Part shown: in pieces, positions 7,470-16,461 of the stretch
Position numbering within the stretch: position 1 is the stretch's first letter
How the letters are laid out: each line of letters begins with the position of its first letter
The notes under the pieces: model-generated
Databases searched by the model: none
Seen by the model: only the letters and a program-made list of their open reading frames with translations
What the model was told of the DNA's origin: nothing
Translations under genes and position numbers: made by a program
Assembly (NCBI GenBank): GCA_944325575.1
Contig: CALVAR010000023.1
Coordinates: 1 to 38,744, forward strand
Source: Candidatus Gastranaerophilales bacterium
Lineage (GTDB): Bacteria > Cyanobacteriota > Vampirovibrionia > Gastranaerophilales > Gastranaerophilaceae
Reading direction: 5' to 3'
DNA: 38,744 nucleotides

Positions 7470-8084
7470 ATGAGCGAAGAACAATCAAAACGCACTATAG
7501 AAGTTGACACAGAGTTTCTGGAATCTTTATACGGTCTTGTGGGCAAAATTCCGCCCGGCGAGAAAAATATAAATGTGGATTTGTTGAAGGATTTGATTCT
7601 TGATATAAAACGCAAAATGGACAGAATCAAAACAGAAACAATAGAATCTATGTCTTCACATAAAAAAAGAGATTCTATTGTGGAATCCGGCGACAATCTG
7701 GATGAAGAAGAAAATGCCAAAACCGTTTTGATAGTAGATGACCTTGGCGTAATAACATACCAGCTCGGTGTAATGTTTAGAAATCTCGGCTATGATGTTG
7801 TTATAGCAAAAGAAATCTATGATGCAATCACTAAATATAAAAAACAAAAGTTTAAACTTGTCATTATGGATTTATTCATTCCGACAGACAGAGAGGGCTT
7901 TATCCTGCTCGATGAACTTGTTAAACTTTCCAAAATGAATGAGCTAAATACAATTATTGGTGTAATGACAGCTTCTTCCAAAAAAGAACACCGTCAGCTC
8001 TGTATGAAAAAGGGCGCTGACTTTTATATAGAAAAAGTTGAAGACTGGCAGAACCAGCTTATTGAATATTGTGAAAAGAATTAA
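7470..8084 (+). CDS. Single-domain receiver protein with N-terminal extension
   Basis: A 204-residue protein. Residues 1-85 form an acidic, mostly helical extension that I do not recognise. Residues about 86-204 form a response-regulator receiver domain with VDDLG (acidic pair), a phosphorylatable Asp134 in MDLFIP, a threonine in GVMTASS and the conserved lysine in YIEK. There is no DNA-binding or enzyme output domain, so it may act by protein-protein contact, as CheY-like proteins do. It stands 85 bases after the c-di-GMP operon and probably has its own promoter. No ribosome-binding site is visible. The insertion PTDREGF after the phosphorylation site is slightly unusual. A motor-binding role is a guess from context only. 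Confidence 0.82.
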   Translation: MSEEQSKRTIEVDTEFLESLYGLVGKIPPGEKNINVDLLKDLILDIKRKMDRIKTETIESMSSHKKRDSIVESGDNLDEEENAKTVLIVDDLGVITYQLGVMFRNLGYDVVIAKEIYDAITKYKKQKFKLVIMDLFIPTDREGFILLDELVKLSKMNELNTIIGVMTASSKKEHRQLCMKKGADFYIEKVEDWQNQLIEYCEKN

Positions 8085-8099
8085 AAATCTGACAATATG

Positions 8100-8124
8100 A
8101 AACGCCTGTAAATTACAGGCGTTT
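8100..8124. terminator. Bidirectional hairpin between convergent genes
   Basis: AAACGCCTGTAA (8100-8111) and TTACAGGCGTTT (8113-8124) form a perfect 12-bp inverted repeat with a one-base centre. It sits between the stop of the receiver gene and the stop of the LuxR-type regulator, where a shared terminator is expected. The U-tract is short (three T), so efficiency is uncertain. Confidence 0.65.
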
Positions 8125-8146
8125 GTCATATGTCATATCTTAACTA

Positions 8147-8833
8147 TTATATGATATTTTCTTTTATTGCTTTTACTGCTGCCTGAACACGGTCATCCAC
8201 GCACAATTTTTGTAAAATACTGCAAACATGCGCTTTTGCCGTATGTACGGAAACAATAAGCTCTTTTGCTATTTCCGTATTGCTTTTGCCTTTGACAAGC
8301 AGTCTTAATACTTCAAATTCTCTTTCCGTCAATTGTGCTCTTGCGTCTGACATATCACCGCTGCCCTGCAGGTTTGTGTTTTCTGGTTTCGGGAATAAAT
8401 TCAGCGCTACCTGTGCAATTGCCGGATCAAGCCAGCATGCTCCCTTTGATACATTTCTGATTACCGATGCAAGAGTCTTTGGATCTATATCCTTTAAACA
8501 ATATGCGGATGCCCCCGAGCCCAGTGCTGCCAGCACTTCTTCTTCTCTGTCATGAGAAGTTAAGATAATAACTTTTGATTCCGGAGAAATTTCTCTTACT
8601 TTTTGAGTTGCCTCTATACCGTTCATCTCCGGCAGTCCCAAATCCATCAATACAACCTGAGGTTTTTTGTTTTCAATAATTTCAAGCCCCTTTATCGCAT
8701 CTTCAGCTTCACCTACTACGGTTATATTTTCAAACTCGTTAATAGTAGAGCGCAGTCCTACACGTGTAAGTTTGTAATCCTCAACAATAACTACATTGAT
8801 TAATTCGTTACTTTCTTCAACTGTTGTCAACAT
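8147..8833 (-). CDS. NarL/FixJ-family response regulator (LuxR-type HTH)
   Basis: A 228-residue DNA-binding response regulator. The receiver domain (about 10-130) has Glu18/Asp19, the phosphorylated Asp64 in LMDLGLPEMNG, Thr92 and Lys114 in CLKD. A C-terminal LuxR-type helix-turn-helix (about 168-225) begins LTEREFEVLRLLVKGKSNTEIAKEL and has the recognition helix around VSVHTAKAHV. Phosphorylation would promote dimerisation and DNA binding. No kinase gene is next to it, so the partner is unknown; the kinase at 4535 is the nearest. GAAAGGAAAA precedes the ATG. It is convergent with the receiver gene and separated from it by the hairpin at 8100-8124. Target promoters cannot be deduced. Confidence 0.92.
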   Translation of the reverse strand: MLTTVEESNELINVVIVEDYKLTRVGLRSTINEFENITVVGEAEDAIKGLEIIENKKPQVVLMDLGLPEMNGIEATQKVREISPESKVIILTSHDREEEVLAALGSGASAYCLKDIDPKTLASVIRNVSKGACWLDPAIAQVALNLFPKPENTNLQGSGDMSDARAQLTEREFEVLRLLVKGKSNTEIAKELIVSVHTAKAHVCSILQKLCVDDRVQAAVKAIKENII

Positions 8834-8900
8834 TGCAGTTTTCCTTTCACTTGGATGCTTAAGTAATTTTTAGTTCATGACATTATTAACGAATAAAAAT

Positions 8901-10172
8901 TTAATAGATATTATCCACCTCGGCAATATTTCGGAAAAATCCTTTAGAATTTAATATCTGACCTATCATATAAAATGAGCCGGAAATAATAATAAGAGCT
9001 TCATTATTTTCCGCAGCAAGATATTCAAGCTCTTTTTGGTTTATTAAAAGAGCGTCAGGACGCAATTTTTGAAGTTTTTCAAAAGGAACACTGCTTGGAT
9101 ATTTAAAATCGTAAAAATAGACTTCATCCTGAGGTCGAAACAGTATCTCCATGACTTTTTTGTAGTCTTTTGTTGTCAGTGCACCGTATATCCAGACCCT
9201 TTTGTTGTCAGGGAAATAGTAATTAATACTGTTTCTGAGTACACGTGCTCCGTCAGGATTGTGCGTACCGTCTATTAGCAGATTGTGTTTTTTAATATAC
9301 TGCATTCTGCAAGGCCAGCACACGGTTTTTAGAGCTTTTTGCACGGCAGAATCCGGAATTTCATATCCTTCTTCTCTCAAATAATTAATTGCTTCAAACA
9401 CAAGCGTCATATTCTCTTCCTGCCACAATCCGAGCAGAGCAAATTCATATTTTTTATCTTTATAGAATACATAATTGCAGGAATTTTCAAACAAGAGCTC
9501 TGCTCTGTGTTCAGGAGTCAAAATCCTGCTTTGTTTTTCATTTGCGATTCTTTTTATTGTTTCAAAGCCGTTGTTGTCTGCACCCACCAGCACGGGATTC
9601 CCGCTTTTTATTATTCCCGCTTTTTCATACGCTATTTTTTCAATTGTATCACCCAGTCTGTCCGTATGGTCTAAACTTATGGAGGTGATAATTGAGAGAA
9701 TATTGCTGCTAATTGCGGAAGTAGCATCCAACCTTCCTCCCAGACCGGTTTCTATTACGCATATATCAGTGTCTTTGTCCGCAAAGTATTTATAAGCCGT
9801 ACATGTCAAAAGCTCAAACTCTGTCAGATAAATTCCGTTTATCTTTGCTGTTAGTGCGATTTGTGTAATCAAATCTGCAAAGTCATTTTTGGAAATATCT
9901 CTCTGATTTATCTTTATGCGCTCTGTATACTCCAGTATATGCGGGCTTGTATAAAGACCTGTTTTAAATCCCGCACAGGTAAGAATCTTTGAAAGCACAG
10001 CACATACGGAGCCTTTGCCGTTTGTGCCGGCAACATGGATAATTTTCAGCCTGTCCTGCGGATTGCCGAGAATCTCGAGCATTGCAGATACCCGTTCCAA
10101 TCCGAGACAAATATGAAATTTCTCCCGTGAAGTTATCAGATTTATTGCTTTTTCATAGTTTTCATTTTCCAT
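8901..10172 (-). CDS. folC: Bifunctional dihydrofolate/folylpolyglutamate synthase
   Basis: FolC joins L-glutamate to dihydropteroate and then extends the polyglutamate tail of folates, using ATP. The 423-residue protein has the Mur-ligase-family P-loop VAGTNGKGSV (about 48-57), the FolC-typical TSPHILEYTERIKIN (about 78-92), ETGLGGRLDATS, the SLDHTDRLGDTIEKIAYEKAGIIK region and the C-terminal GTHNPDGA motif. Length fits the family. It is divergent from murT with only 28 bases between the two start codons. A TAAAAT -10 sequence lies six bases before its ATG with no Shine-Dalgarno sequence, so it may be translated from a leaderless mRNA. It acts in the cytosol. Folate supply also concerns thyX (21570), which uses methylenetetrahydrofolate. 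Confidence 0.95.
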   Translation of the reverse strand: MENENYEKAINLITSREKFHICLGLERVSAMLEILGNPQDRLKIIHVAGTNGKGSVCAVLSKILTCAGFKTGLYTSPHILEYTERIKINQRDISKNDFADLITQIALTAKINGIYLTEFELLTCTAYKYFADKDTDICVIETGLGGRLDATSAISSNILSIITSISLDHTDRLGDTIEKIAYEKAGIIKSGNPVLVGADNNGFETIKRIANEKQSRILTPEHRAELLFENSCNYVFYKDKKYEFALLGLWQEENMTLVFEAINYLREEGYEIPDSAVQKALKTVCWPCRMQYIKKHNLLIDGTHNPDGARVLRNSINYYFPDNKRVWIYGALTTKDYKKVMEILFRPQDEVYFYDFKYPSSVPFEKLQKLRPDALLINQKELEYLAAENNEALIIISGSFYMIGQILNSKGFFRNIAEVDNIY

Positions 10173-10178
10173 ATCACA

Positions 10179-10193
10179 ATTTTACGATATAAT
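10179..10193. promoter_or_regulatory. Back-to-back -10 boxes of divergent folC and murT
   Basis: On the plus strand TATAAT (10188-10193) is followed by seven bases and the murT ATG (10201). On the minus strand TAAAAT (10184 to 10179) is followed by six bases and the folC ATG (10172). Neither start has a Shine-Dalgarno sequence. Both transcripts would start at or beside their start codons, and the two promoters overlap. The -35 boxes are weak. Confidence 0.5.
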
Positions 10194-10200
10194 CATTGAT

Positions 10201-11565
10201 ATGAAAATGATGGATAAAATTAGTTTTTATACGGCTCTTTTCAGTGCAAAATCCGTAAATAAAATATTGCATCTTGCAAAAAGAGCGGGTACGTCTCTGC
10301 CGGGAGTTGTTGCATTAAAAATATCAAAAAATTTTCTTTCATTTTTGTCAGGATATTGCAGGGAAAAAGTTATTACCGTTACGGGAACAAACGGAAAAAC
10401 CACTACGGCTGGTCTTTTTGCCCACATACTAAAAACTGCGGAAAATAACGTATTACACAATGAAAAAGGCGCAAATATGCTCTCCGGTATTGCCAGCTCT
10501 CTTGCAGTCGGGTACAAGCCTTTTTCAAACTTTGATTATGCTGTTTTGGAAAGTGACGAAGCATATTTAACAAAGCTGTATGATTACCTGAACCCTGATT
10601 ATCTTATTGTGACAAATCTTTTCCGTGACCAGCTGGACAGGTACGGAGAGCTGGATACCACGGCAAAAAAAATACAGGAAGCAGTAGCAAAAAAGCACGC
10701 TCTTAAGCTGCTTGTCAACGCTGATGACCCCATGCTCTCCGAAATAGGCAAAGATAACAAAAGAATTTACTTTGGTTTTGATGAAATAACCTACAAAACC
10801 TCGATGCAGGAATCACAAGCACCGGCAGAATCTGTCTATTGCCCCTGCGGAGCTGATTTGTCCTACGAAAAAAGATATTACGCACATATCGGAAGATATT
10901 ATTGTAAAAACTGCACAAGAACAAGGCCTGAACCCGACTATAAGGGTTATGCCGTTATATATGACGATTTTTCCGAGATTTATCTAAAATATTTTAAAAA
11001 CGGACAGGAAACGGAAAACTATTTTAAACTTAATATAGCAGGTCTCTACAACGCATACAATGCGCTTGCTGCAATAAGCATGGCCCTTGAATTGTGTATA
11101 GATCCTCCGGTAATACAAAAAGGTCTTGATACTTATAAATCTGTTTTCGGCCGTGCGGAAAAATTTGTGCTGAACGGTAAAAATGTACTTGTACAGCTTA
11201 TTAAAAATCCTACAGGTGCTTCGGAAGTCCTAAGAACAGTAAATAATAAGGCAAATTCCCTGCTGTTAATAATTATAAATGACAACTATGCAGACGGACG
11301 TGATGTTTCCTGGTTGTGGGATGCGGATTTTGAACTTTTGAAAGATTATCCGGGGGATATTATTGTCAGCGGCATACGTGCCTATGATATGGCGGTAAGG
11401 CTTAAATATGCGGGTTTTGAACAATCGAGAATAAAAGTTATAAAAGATATTAAAGATGCGGTAGAGTATTCCGCAGCACAGGTGAATCCCGAGGGCAGAC
11501 TGCTCATAATGCCGACATATACGGCATTGCTGGAAATGCAAAAGTTTTTGAAAAAGAAAAAATAA
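10201..11565 (+). CDS. murT: Lipid II isoglutaminyl synthase subunit MurT
   Basis: MurT is a Mur-ligase-like protein that, with the glutaminase GatD, amidates the D-glutamate of the peptidoglycan stem peptide to D-isoglutamine. The 454-residue sequence has the ATP-binding TVTGTNGKTTT (about 59-69) and a Cys4 zinc ribbon inserted in the middle domain (C214, C216, C235, C238: CPCG...CKNC). Its C-terminal DUF1727 domain has LIKNPTGASEVL and NDNYADGRDVSWLWDADFE, both very characteristic. No gatD follows: the next gene is smc, 131 bases on. Either gatD is elsewhere or this MurT has another partner. The start has no Shine-Dalgarno sequence but a TATAAT box seven bases upstream. A second ATG lies two codons later. 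Confidence 0.92.
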   Translation: MKMMDKISFYTALFSAKSVNKILHLAKRAGTSLPGVVALKISKNFLSFLSGYCREKVITVTGTNGKTTTAGLFAHILKTAENNVLHNEKGANMLSGIASSLAVGYKPFSNFDYAVLESDEAYLTKLYDYLNPDYLIVTNLFRDQLDRYGELDTTAKKIQEAVAKKHALKLLVNADDPMLSEIGKDNKRIYFGFDEITYKTSMQESQAPAESVYCPCGADLSYEKRYYAHIGRYYCKNCTRTRPEPDYKGYAVIYDDFSEIYLKYFKNGQETENYFKLNIAGLYNAYNALAAISMALELCIDPPVIQKGLDTYKSVFGRAEKFVLNGKNVLVQLIKNPTGASEVLRTVNNKANSLLLIIINDNYADGRDVSWLWDADFELLKDYPGDIIVSGIRAYDMAVRLKYAGFEQSRIKVIKDIKDAVEYSAAQVNPEGRLLIMPTYTALLEMQKFLKKKK

Positions 11566-11696
11566 ACATTTATCCGATATGCTGCAATAAAATTCTGCAG
11601 ACAATTTTAATAATCGTAACCTTTTTGACTAACGTTTAAGTTTATAAGAAAATTATTGTATATGTCTAGCTAGATACTTGGGATTAGATTGAGTTA

Positions 11697-14600
11697 ATGT
11701 ACATAAAAGAAGTAGAAATAGATAACTTCAAATCTTTTGCAAACAAAATCACCATACCGTTTTTGAAAGGATTTACAACAATCTCGGGTCCTAACGGCTC
11801 GGGGAAAAGTAACATCATTGACAGTGTGCTGTTTGCTCTCGGCCTGTCCACGTCAAGAACTCTTCGTGCAGAAAAAATTTCCCAGTTAATATCAACACAC
11901 ACACGCAGAAATGAAGCAATAGTAAAAGTAACTTTTGCCCCCGAAAATGCGGAAGAAAAAGAGTTTTCCGTAGCACGTAAAATTAAAAAATCATCTCAGG
12001 GCTACAATTCAATATATTACCTGAATGACAAAATCGTTACCCTGACAGATGTACATTCCGTTCTGGAAAAATACAATATTACCCCGAACAGCTACAATGT
12101 CATTATGCAAAACGACGTTATGTCCATTACAAACTGCTCTGATGTTGAAAGAAGAAAAATCATTGACGAAATTGCAGGGGTTGCAGACTTTGACCGCCGT
12201 ATAGAACAGGCGCAGAATGAACTCGGTACCGTGGAATCACGTGTACAAAATTCGCTTTTGATTCTGTCGGAAGTGGAAACAAGGCTTGAAACCCTTAAAG
12301 CGGAACGTGAAGTGGCTATTAAATACCAGAAACTCCGTGATGAAAAAACCGAACTGGAATCCAAAATCACCGCAGTAAAATATTTTGATATTAAAAAGAA
12401 TCTCGAAAGAACTCACGAAAGTATCTTAGACGCTAACAAAAAGAAAAAAGAAGAAGAAGCAAAACTTAAAAAACAAGAGGCAGAACTTCTCAAAGTTAAA
12501 ACAAAACTCGATGAACTCACAGACCTTGTAAGAGAAAAGGGCGAAGCTGAACAAATCGAGGTTAAAAAACAGGTAGAAGAAATCAAAGGCCAGGTGGATA
12601 GAAAAGAATCCGCAATTGTATATGCGGATAAGGGTATTCAGGATAACCTGAAAACTATTGAAAATGCCAAAAACGGCATAGAAGACCTCAAAAAGAAAAA
12701 AGAACAGACACAATTAAATATTGAAAACAAAAATCAGGAAATCAAAAAGCTTGAAGAAGAAAAGGAAACCCAAAAAGCAGAACTCCTGAAGACTCTGCAG
12801 GAGGTTTCCGGTCTTAATGAAACAGCAGACAAGTTTGTTGCAAAAAGGAACGAACTAAGAAAAGAGCTGGAGCAGATTAAAGACTCCGAAACAAAAATTA
12901 TCCAGCAGCAGGCTCCTCTTGAGGCAGAATTAAGCAGCCTTATGAAGGGCGTCGAAGACGCAAAAGCAAAACTTGCGGAACTTGAGGACTTTAAACAAAA
13001 CTTTGCCGGCAATAAAGACCGTGTGGAAGTGCAGGTGGAAGAACTCGGCAAAGAACTTGCGGATTTTAAAACAATTCAGGAAAATACCTTATATGAACTG
13101 GATAAAACAAAAAATGAATTGAACGATGTTCAATACAATGTACAAACCGCATACCGGAAAATTTCGCAGATGGAAGCCCAAAAACAGGCTTTCGACGAGG
13201 CAAATTTCGGACGTGCTGTTGACACCGTGCTCAATGCAAAAATAAAAGGCGTACACGCTACCCTTGCACAGCTCGGACAGGTGGACAAAGAATATTCTAC
13301 CGCTCTTGAAGTTGCTATGGGCGGCAGAATGGCAAATGTCGTAGTTGATGATGACGAAGTCGCAAGGGTTGCGATTGAAGTTTTAAAAAGCGCAAATGCC
13401 GGCCGTGCAACATTCCTGCCTTTGAACAAAATCAACAAAGCTCCAAAATCGCTCAGATTGCCGAAAGATAAAGGAGTTGTGGATTTTGCAATAAATCTTA
13501 TTGATTTTGATGACGAGTATTTAAACGTTTTCTTCCATGCATTGGGCGAAACCCTTGTGGTAGAAGATTACAACTCTGCAAGAAAACTCATCGGCCAGTA
13601 CAGAATGGTTACTCTGACAGGAGAATTGTTCGAAAAATCAGGCTCTATATCCGGCGGTTCTCAAAAACGCTCCGGACTCAAATTCAGCCAGACTCAAGAT
13701 GACGAGTTAGCTAAATTTAAAGAACGCTTAAAAGCTTTTGAAAAAACCTACTCTGATTTGAATGCCAAAAAAGAGGAGCTGGAATTAAAACTAGATAAGG
13801 TGAGAATTTCATATTCGAATTCCATGACCGAATATAATAAGGCAAAAATGGAATTGCAAAACCTTATTAAAGAAGCTGAGTTTAATGAAAATAACATAAA
13901 AGAAAAACAGGAGTACATCTCTCAGGCAGAGCCAAAAATACAAAAACTGCAAAAAGACCTTGATGAAATGGAACAAAAGCTCGTTGAACAAAACGAGCAG
14001 GCTCTTAAACTCGATGAAGAGATTAAAGAAATCGAAGAAAAAATGAGCCCTCAGGAACTCCAAAATCTCAAAAAACTGACAGAAGAAAAAGAACAGCAGA
14101 TTAAAAATATCGATAATGCAATAGACCGTGCACGCAACGAAATTGACGGATTCCAAAGAGCAATCGTCTTCCACGATGATGTTATAGATACAAAAACAAA
14201 AGAAATTGCAAAACTCGGCTCTGACAATGAAATTTATGAACAGGACAAGGTCAAATACAAGTCTGAAATTGAAGCGCTCAAGGCTCAGATAGAAACACTT
14301 GATGCAAAGATTAAAGAACTGGGCGAAAAACTTGTTGAACTTCAGACAGAGCGTGATGCCGTAAATGCGCAGTATCTCGAGCTCGATAAAGAAAAGAACT
14401 TGATTGTTCTTACAATAGAAAAGGTTAATGAGCAGATTGAAGCATTCAAAGCCCGCAGAAGAGAGCTTGAACCGCAGCTGGAACTTGTTAAAGAAGAGCT
14501 TAAAGAAAACGGCGTTGATATTTCAAAACTTGAAGAGATAGAAATTTCCGTAGAAGAAATTACCGGCAAAATCCAGAGACTTCAAAAACGTATGGACGAA

Positions 14601-15194
14601 CTTGGAGATGTTAACATGCGCGCCATAAAGTCCTACGATGAAGTATCGGAGCGCCAGAACGAACTAAAAACTAAAATCGAAACACTCTCTAACGAAAAAA
14701 ATCAGATTTTAGACAGAATGCAGGGTTATGAAAACCTCAAAAAAGATACGTTTATGAATACATATAACAACATAAACGATAACTTTAAAGAAATTTTTCA
14801 TAAACTGTCCGAGGGTGAAGGCACTCTTGTGCTGGATAATCAGGAAGAACCGTTTACAGGCGGTATGTCTATCGAGGCTCAGCCCAGAGACAAAGAAAAA
14901 ACCCGCCTTAATCTTATGTCAGGCGGCGAAAAATCTCTCACCGCTCTTGCCTTTGTATTTGCAATACAAAGATATCTGCCCGCACCGTTTTATGCGTTTG
15001 ATGAGGTCGATGCAAACCTTGACGGTATAAATGTGGAAAAACTTGCGGATATGGTAAAATCTCAGGCAGAAAATACGCAATTTGTAGTAGTTAGCCACCG
15101 CAAACCTATGATAGAATCAGCTAATAGGACCATCGGCGTAACACAAAAAGAAAAGGGCATAACCCGTGTCACAGGCGTAAAGCTAAGGGACTAA
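11697..15194 (+). CDS. smc: Chromosome segregation protein SMC
   Basis: SMC is the ATPase of the bacterial condensin that extrudes DNA loops and helps separate chromosomes. At 1165 residues it is the usual length. The N-terminal head has the Walker A motif GPNGSGKS (31-38). A long coiled coil (about 165-490) leads to the hinge (about 510-640, KGVHATLAQLGQV and GGRMANVVV, then GSISGGSQKRSG). A second coiled coil returns to the C-terminal head with the ABC signature LMSGGEKSLTAL (about 1073-1084) and Walker B FYAFDEVDANLDG. It works with ScpA, encoded 118 bases downstream; ScpB is not in the window. The spacer to scpA carries a repeat element. Confidence 0.97.
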   Translation: MYIKEVEIDNFKSFANKITIPFLKGFTTISGPNGSGKSNIIDSVLFALGLSTSRTLRAEKISQLISTHTRRNEAIVKVTFAPENAEEKEFSVARKIKKSSQGYNSIYYLNDKIVTLTDVHSVLEKYNITPNSYNVIMQNDVMSITNCSDVERRKIIDEIAGVADFDRRIEQAQNELGTVESRVQNSLLILSEVETRLETLKAEREVAIKYQKLRDEKTELESKITAVKYFDIKKNLERTHESILDANKKKKEEEAKLKKQEAELLKVKTKLDELTDLVREKGEAEQIEVKKQVEEIKGQVDRKESAIVYADKGIQDNLKTIENAKNGIEDLKKKKEQTQLNIENKNQEIKKLEEEKETQKAELLKTLQEVSGLNETADKFVAKRNELRKELEQIKDSETKIIQQQAPLEAELSSLMKGVEDAKAKLAELEDFKQNFAGNKDRVEVQVEELGKELADFKTIQENTLYELDKTKNELNDVQYNVQTAYRKISQMEAQKQAFDEANFGRAVDTVLNAKIKGVHATLAQLGQVDKEYSTALEVAMGGRMANVVVDDDEVARVAIEVLKSANAGRATFLPLNKINKAPKSLRLPKDKGVVDFAINLIDFDDEYLNVFFHALGETLVVEDYNSARKLIGQYRMVTLTGELFEKSGSISGGSQKRSGLKFSQTQDDELAKFKERLKAFEKTYSDLNAKKEELELKLDKVRISYSNSMTEYNKAKMELQNLIKEAEFNENNIKEKQEYISQAEPKIQKLQKDLDEMEQKLVEQNEQALKLDEEIKEIEEKMSPQELQNLKKLTEEKEQQIKNIDNAIDRARNEIDGFQRAIVFHDDVIDTKTKEIAKLGSDNEIYEQDKVKYKSEIEALKAQIETLDAKIKELGEKLVELQTERDAVNAQYLELDKEKNLIVLTIEKVNEQIEAFKARRRELEPQLELVKEELKENGVDISKLEEIEISVEEITGKIQRLQKRMDELGDVNMRAIKSYDEVSERQNELKTKIETLSNEKNQILDRMQGYENLKKDTFMNTYNNINDNFKEIFHKLSEGEGTLVLDNQEEPFTGGMSIEAQPRDKEKTRLNLMSGGEKSLTALAFVFAIQRYLPAPFYAFDEVDANLDGINVEKLADMVKSQAENTQFVVVSHRKPMIESANRTIGVTQKEKGITRVTGVKLRD

Positions 15195-15198
15195 TAAA

Positions 15199-15286
15199 CG
15201 TCACCCTGAATTTATTTCAGGATTATAACAAAAGCCGGAGTAAACTTTTCACTTTGGCAAGATGCTGAAACAAGTTCAGCATGACA
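15199..15286. repeat. REP-like intergenic repeat between smc and scpA
   Basis: Two hairpin units lie in the spacer. The left has CACCCTGAATTTATTTCAGG (15202-15221). The right has ATGCTGAAACAAGTTCAGCAT (15262-15282), with 8-base arms ATGCTGAA and TTCAGCAT around ACAAG. Read on the minus strand this gives the well-known spurious peptide CHAELVSAS, a hallmark of short dispersed repeats found in many bacterial genomes. It has no coding role and may affect read-through from smc into scpA. Confidence 0.7.
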
Positions 15287-15312
15287 GAAAGACTGTAGGA
15301 TAAAAAGAAAAT

Positions 15313-16200
15313 ATGACAGAAACAGCCGAATCAAGCTTAAATCATGATTTTTATGCACCGTCAGAGTCATCATCTTTGCACGAAGATATTGACTTTGACA
15401 CAATGAACATGATTACAACAACAGAAATTCAAAAGGATCCGCAGTCACAGGTCGACGGTATTGAAATTCTTGTAAATATGGCAAAAACAGGCAAAATTGA
15501 CCCGTGGAATGTTGATATTGTAGATATTACAGATAAATACCTCGCACATCTTTTCCAGATGAAAGCCCAAAATCTCAGGCTTACGGGCAGGACACTTCTT
15601 TTTGCTGCCATCCTCTTGCGTTTAAAATCCAATGTTCTGGAAGGTATAGATGCAAGCCAGATAGAAGGTACCGATAATCAGGACGAAAACTTTGACGATT
15701 TTGAAATGCAAGACGACTGGAATGACGAAGAAATCAACACCAATAACGTTATTTCGCTTGATGAAGTTCTTCAAAGACGCACAAGCGTCCGCTTAAACAG
15801 AAGCCGCATGGTCAATTTGAAAGATTTGATTAAACAGTTACAGTTTTATGAAGAGCTGGACAGAAAACAGGCGCTAAAAAACGCTCACGAACGTGCAAAA
15901 AGACGTGTACGCTCCTATGCAAGGCTCACGCCCGATGATATTGTAAACCTTGCTCATGATGAGTATATTGAAAAAAGTGTCGAAGTTCTGCACGAAAACC
16001 TGAAAAAAATCTTTGAAACACAGGACAAAGTAGAGCTCAACACTCTTACGCTTCTGGGGCTTGATAAAATCTCCGCATACATTGCTCTGTTATTTTTAAC
16101 AGCAGAGCCTGAAGCAGATATTGACCTTTATCAGGAAGAATTTTACGGTGAGCTGTATGCTGTTCCTTATAAAAAACAGGAACAAAAAGAATCTGCATAA
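15313..16200 (+). CDS. scpA: Segregation and condensation protein A (kleisin)
   Basis: ScpA is the kleisin that bridges the SMC heads and recruits ScpB. The 295-residue protein begins with about 40 non-conserved residues, then the family start GIEILVNMAKTGKIDPWNVDIVDITDKYL (about 50-78). A region of membrane-like but cytosolic helices (TGRTLLFAAILLRLKSNVLE) and an acidic linker (about 115-142) follow, and a C-terminal winged-helix part ends near residue 275. The family is usually about 250 residues; the N-terminal extension and acidic linker account for the extra length. The order smc-scpA in one direction supports joint function, although a repeat separates them. The ribosome-binding site before ATG 15313 is weak (AAAAAG). 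Confidence 0.88.
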   Translation: MTETAESSLNHDFYAPSESSSLHEDIDFDTMNMITTTEIQKDPQSQVDGIEILVNMAKTGKIDPWNVDIVDITDKYLAHLFQMKAQNLRLTGRTLLFAAILLRLKSNVLEGIDASQIEGTDNQDENFDDFEMQDDWNDEEINTNNVISLDEVLQRRTSVRLNRSRMVNLKDLIKQLQFYEELDRKQALKNAHERAKRRVRSYARLTPDDIVNLAHDEYIEKSVEVLHENLKKIFETQDKVELNTLTLLGLDKISAYIALLFLTAEPEADIDLYQEEFYGELYAVPYKKQEQKESA

Positions 16201-16263
16201 TTTCCTTTAACAAATAATGCAGACAAATCCGTATCAAGATTCTTAAACAGCATTTGTATTTAC

Positions 16264-16461
16264 TTAAATTTTATCAAGTGCTTCTTGGTTATCTTTTGCC
16301 GTATTATTTCTGGAGTCAATTACTCTGTTTATGCTTTTTTCCGTCTTTATAGCAGATGTACCGTCTTTTACTGCTTTGTCAACGTTCAAAGGAGTGCCCC
16401 AGTTTGTGTAAGCAACCCAGATAAGTGCAGCTGCAATAACCAAAAATATTAACCTTAACAT
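16264..16461 (-). CDS. Small single-pass membrane protein, 65 aa
   Basis: I do not recognise this protein. Residues 1-18 (MLRLIFLVIAAALIWVAY) form an uncleaved-looking membrane anchor with little positive charge before it. The remaining 47 residues are polar and predicted outside or periplasmic (TNWGTPLNVDKAVKDGTSAIKTEKSINRV...). GAGGG precedes the ATG at a good distance, which supports expression. It is convergent with scpA, ending 63 bases from its stop, and no terminator is obvious between them. The function is unknown. Confidence 0.6.
   Translation of the reverse strand: MLRLIFLVIAAALIWVAYTNWGTPLNVDKAVKDGTSAIKTEKSINRVIDSRNNTAKDNQEALDKI

Noticed and set aside
15212..15403. Minus-strand ORF containing CHAELVSAS
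   Set aside because: This is the familiar spurious translation of a dispersed repeat, and it runs into scpA on the other strand.
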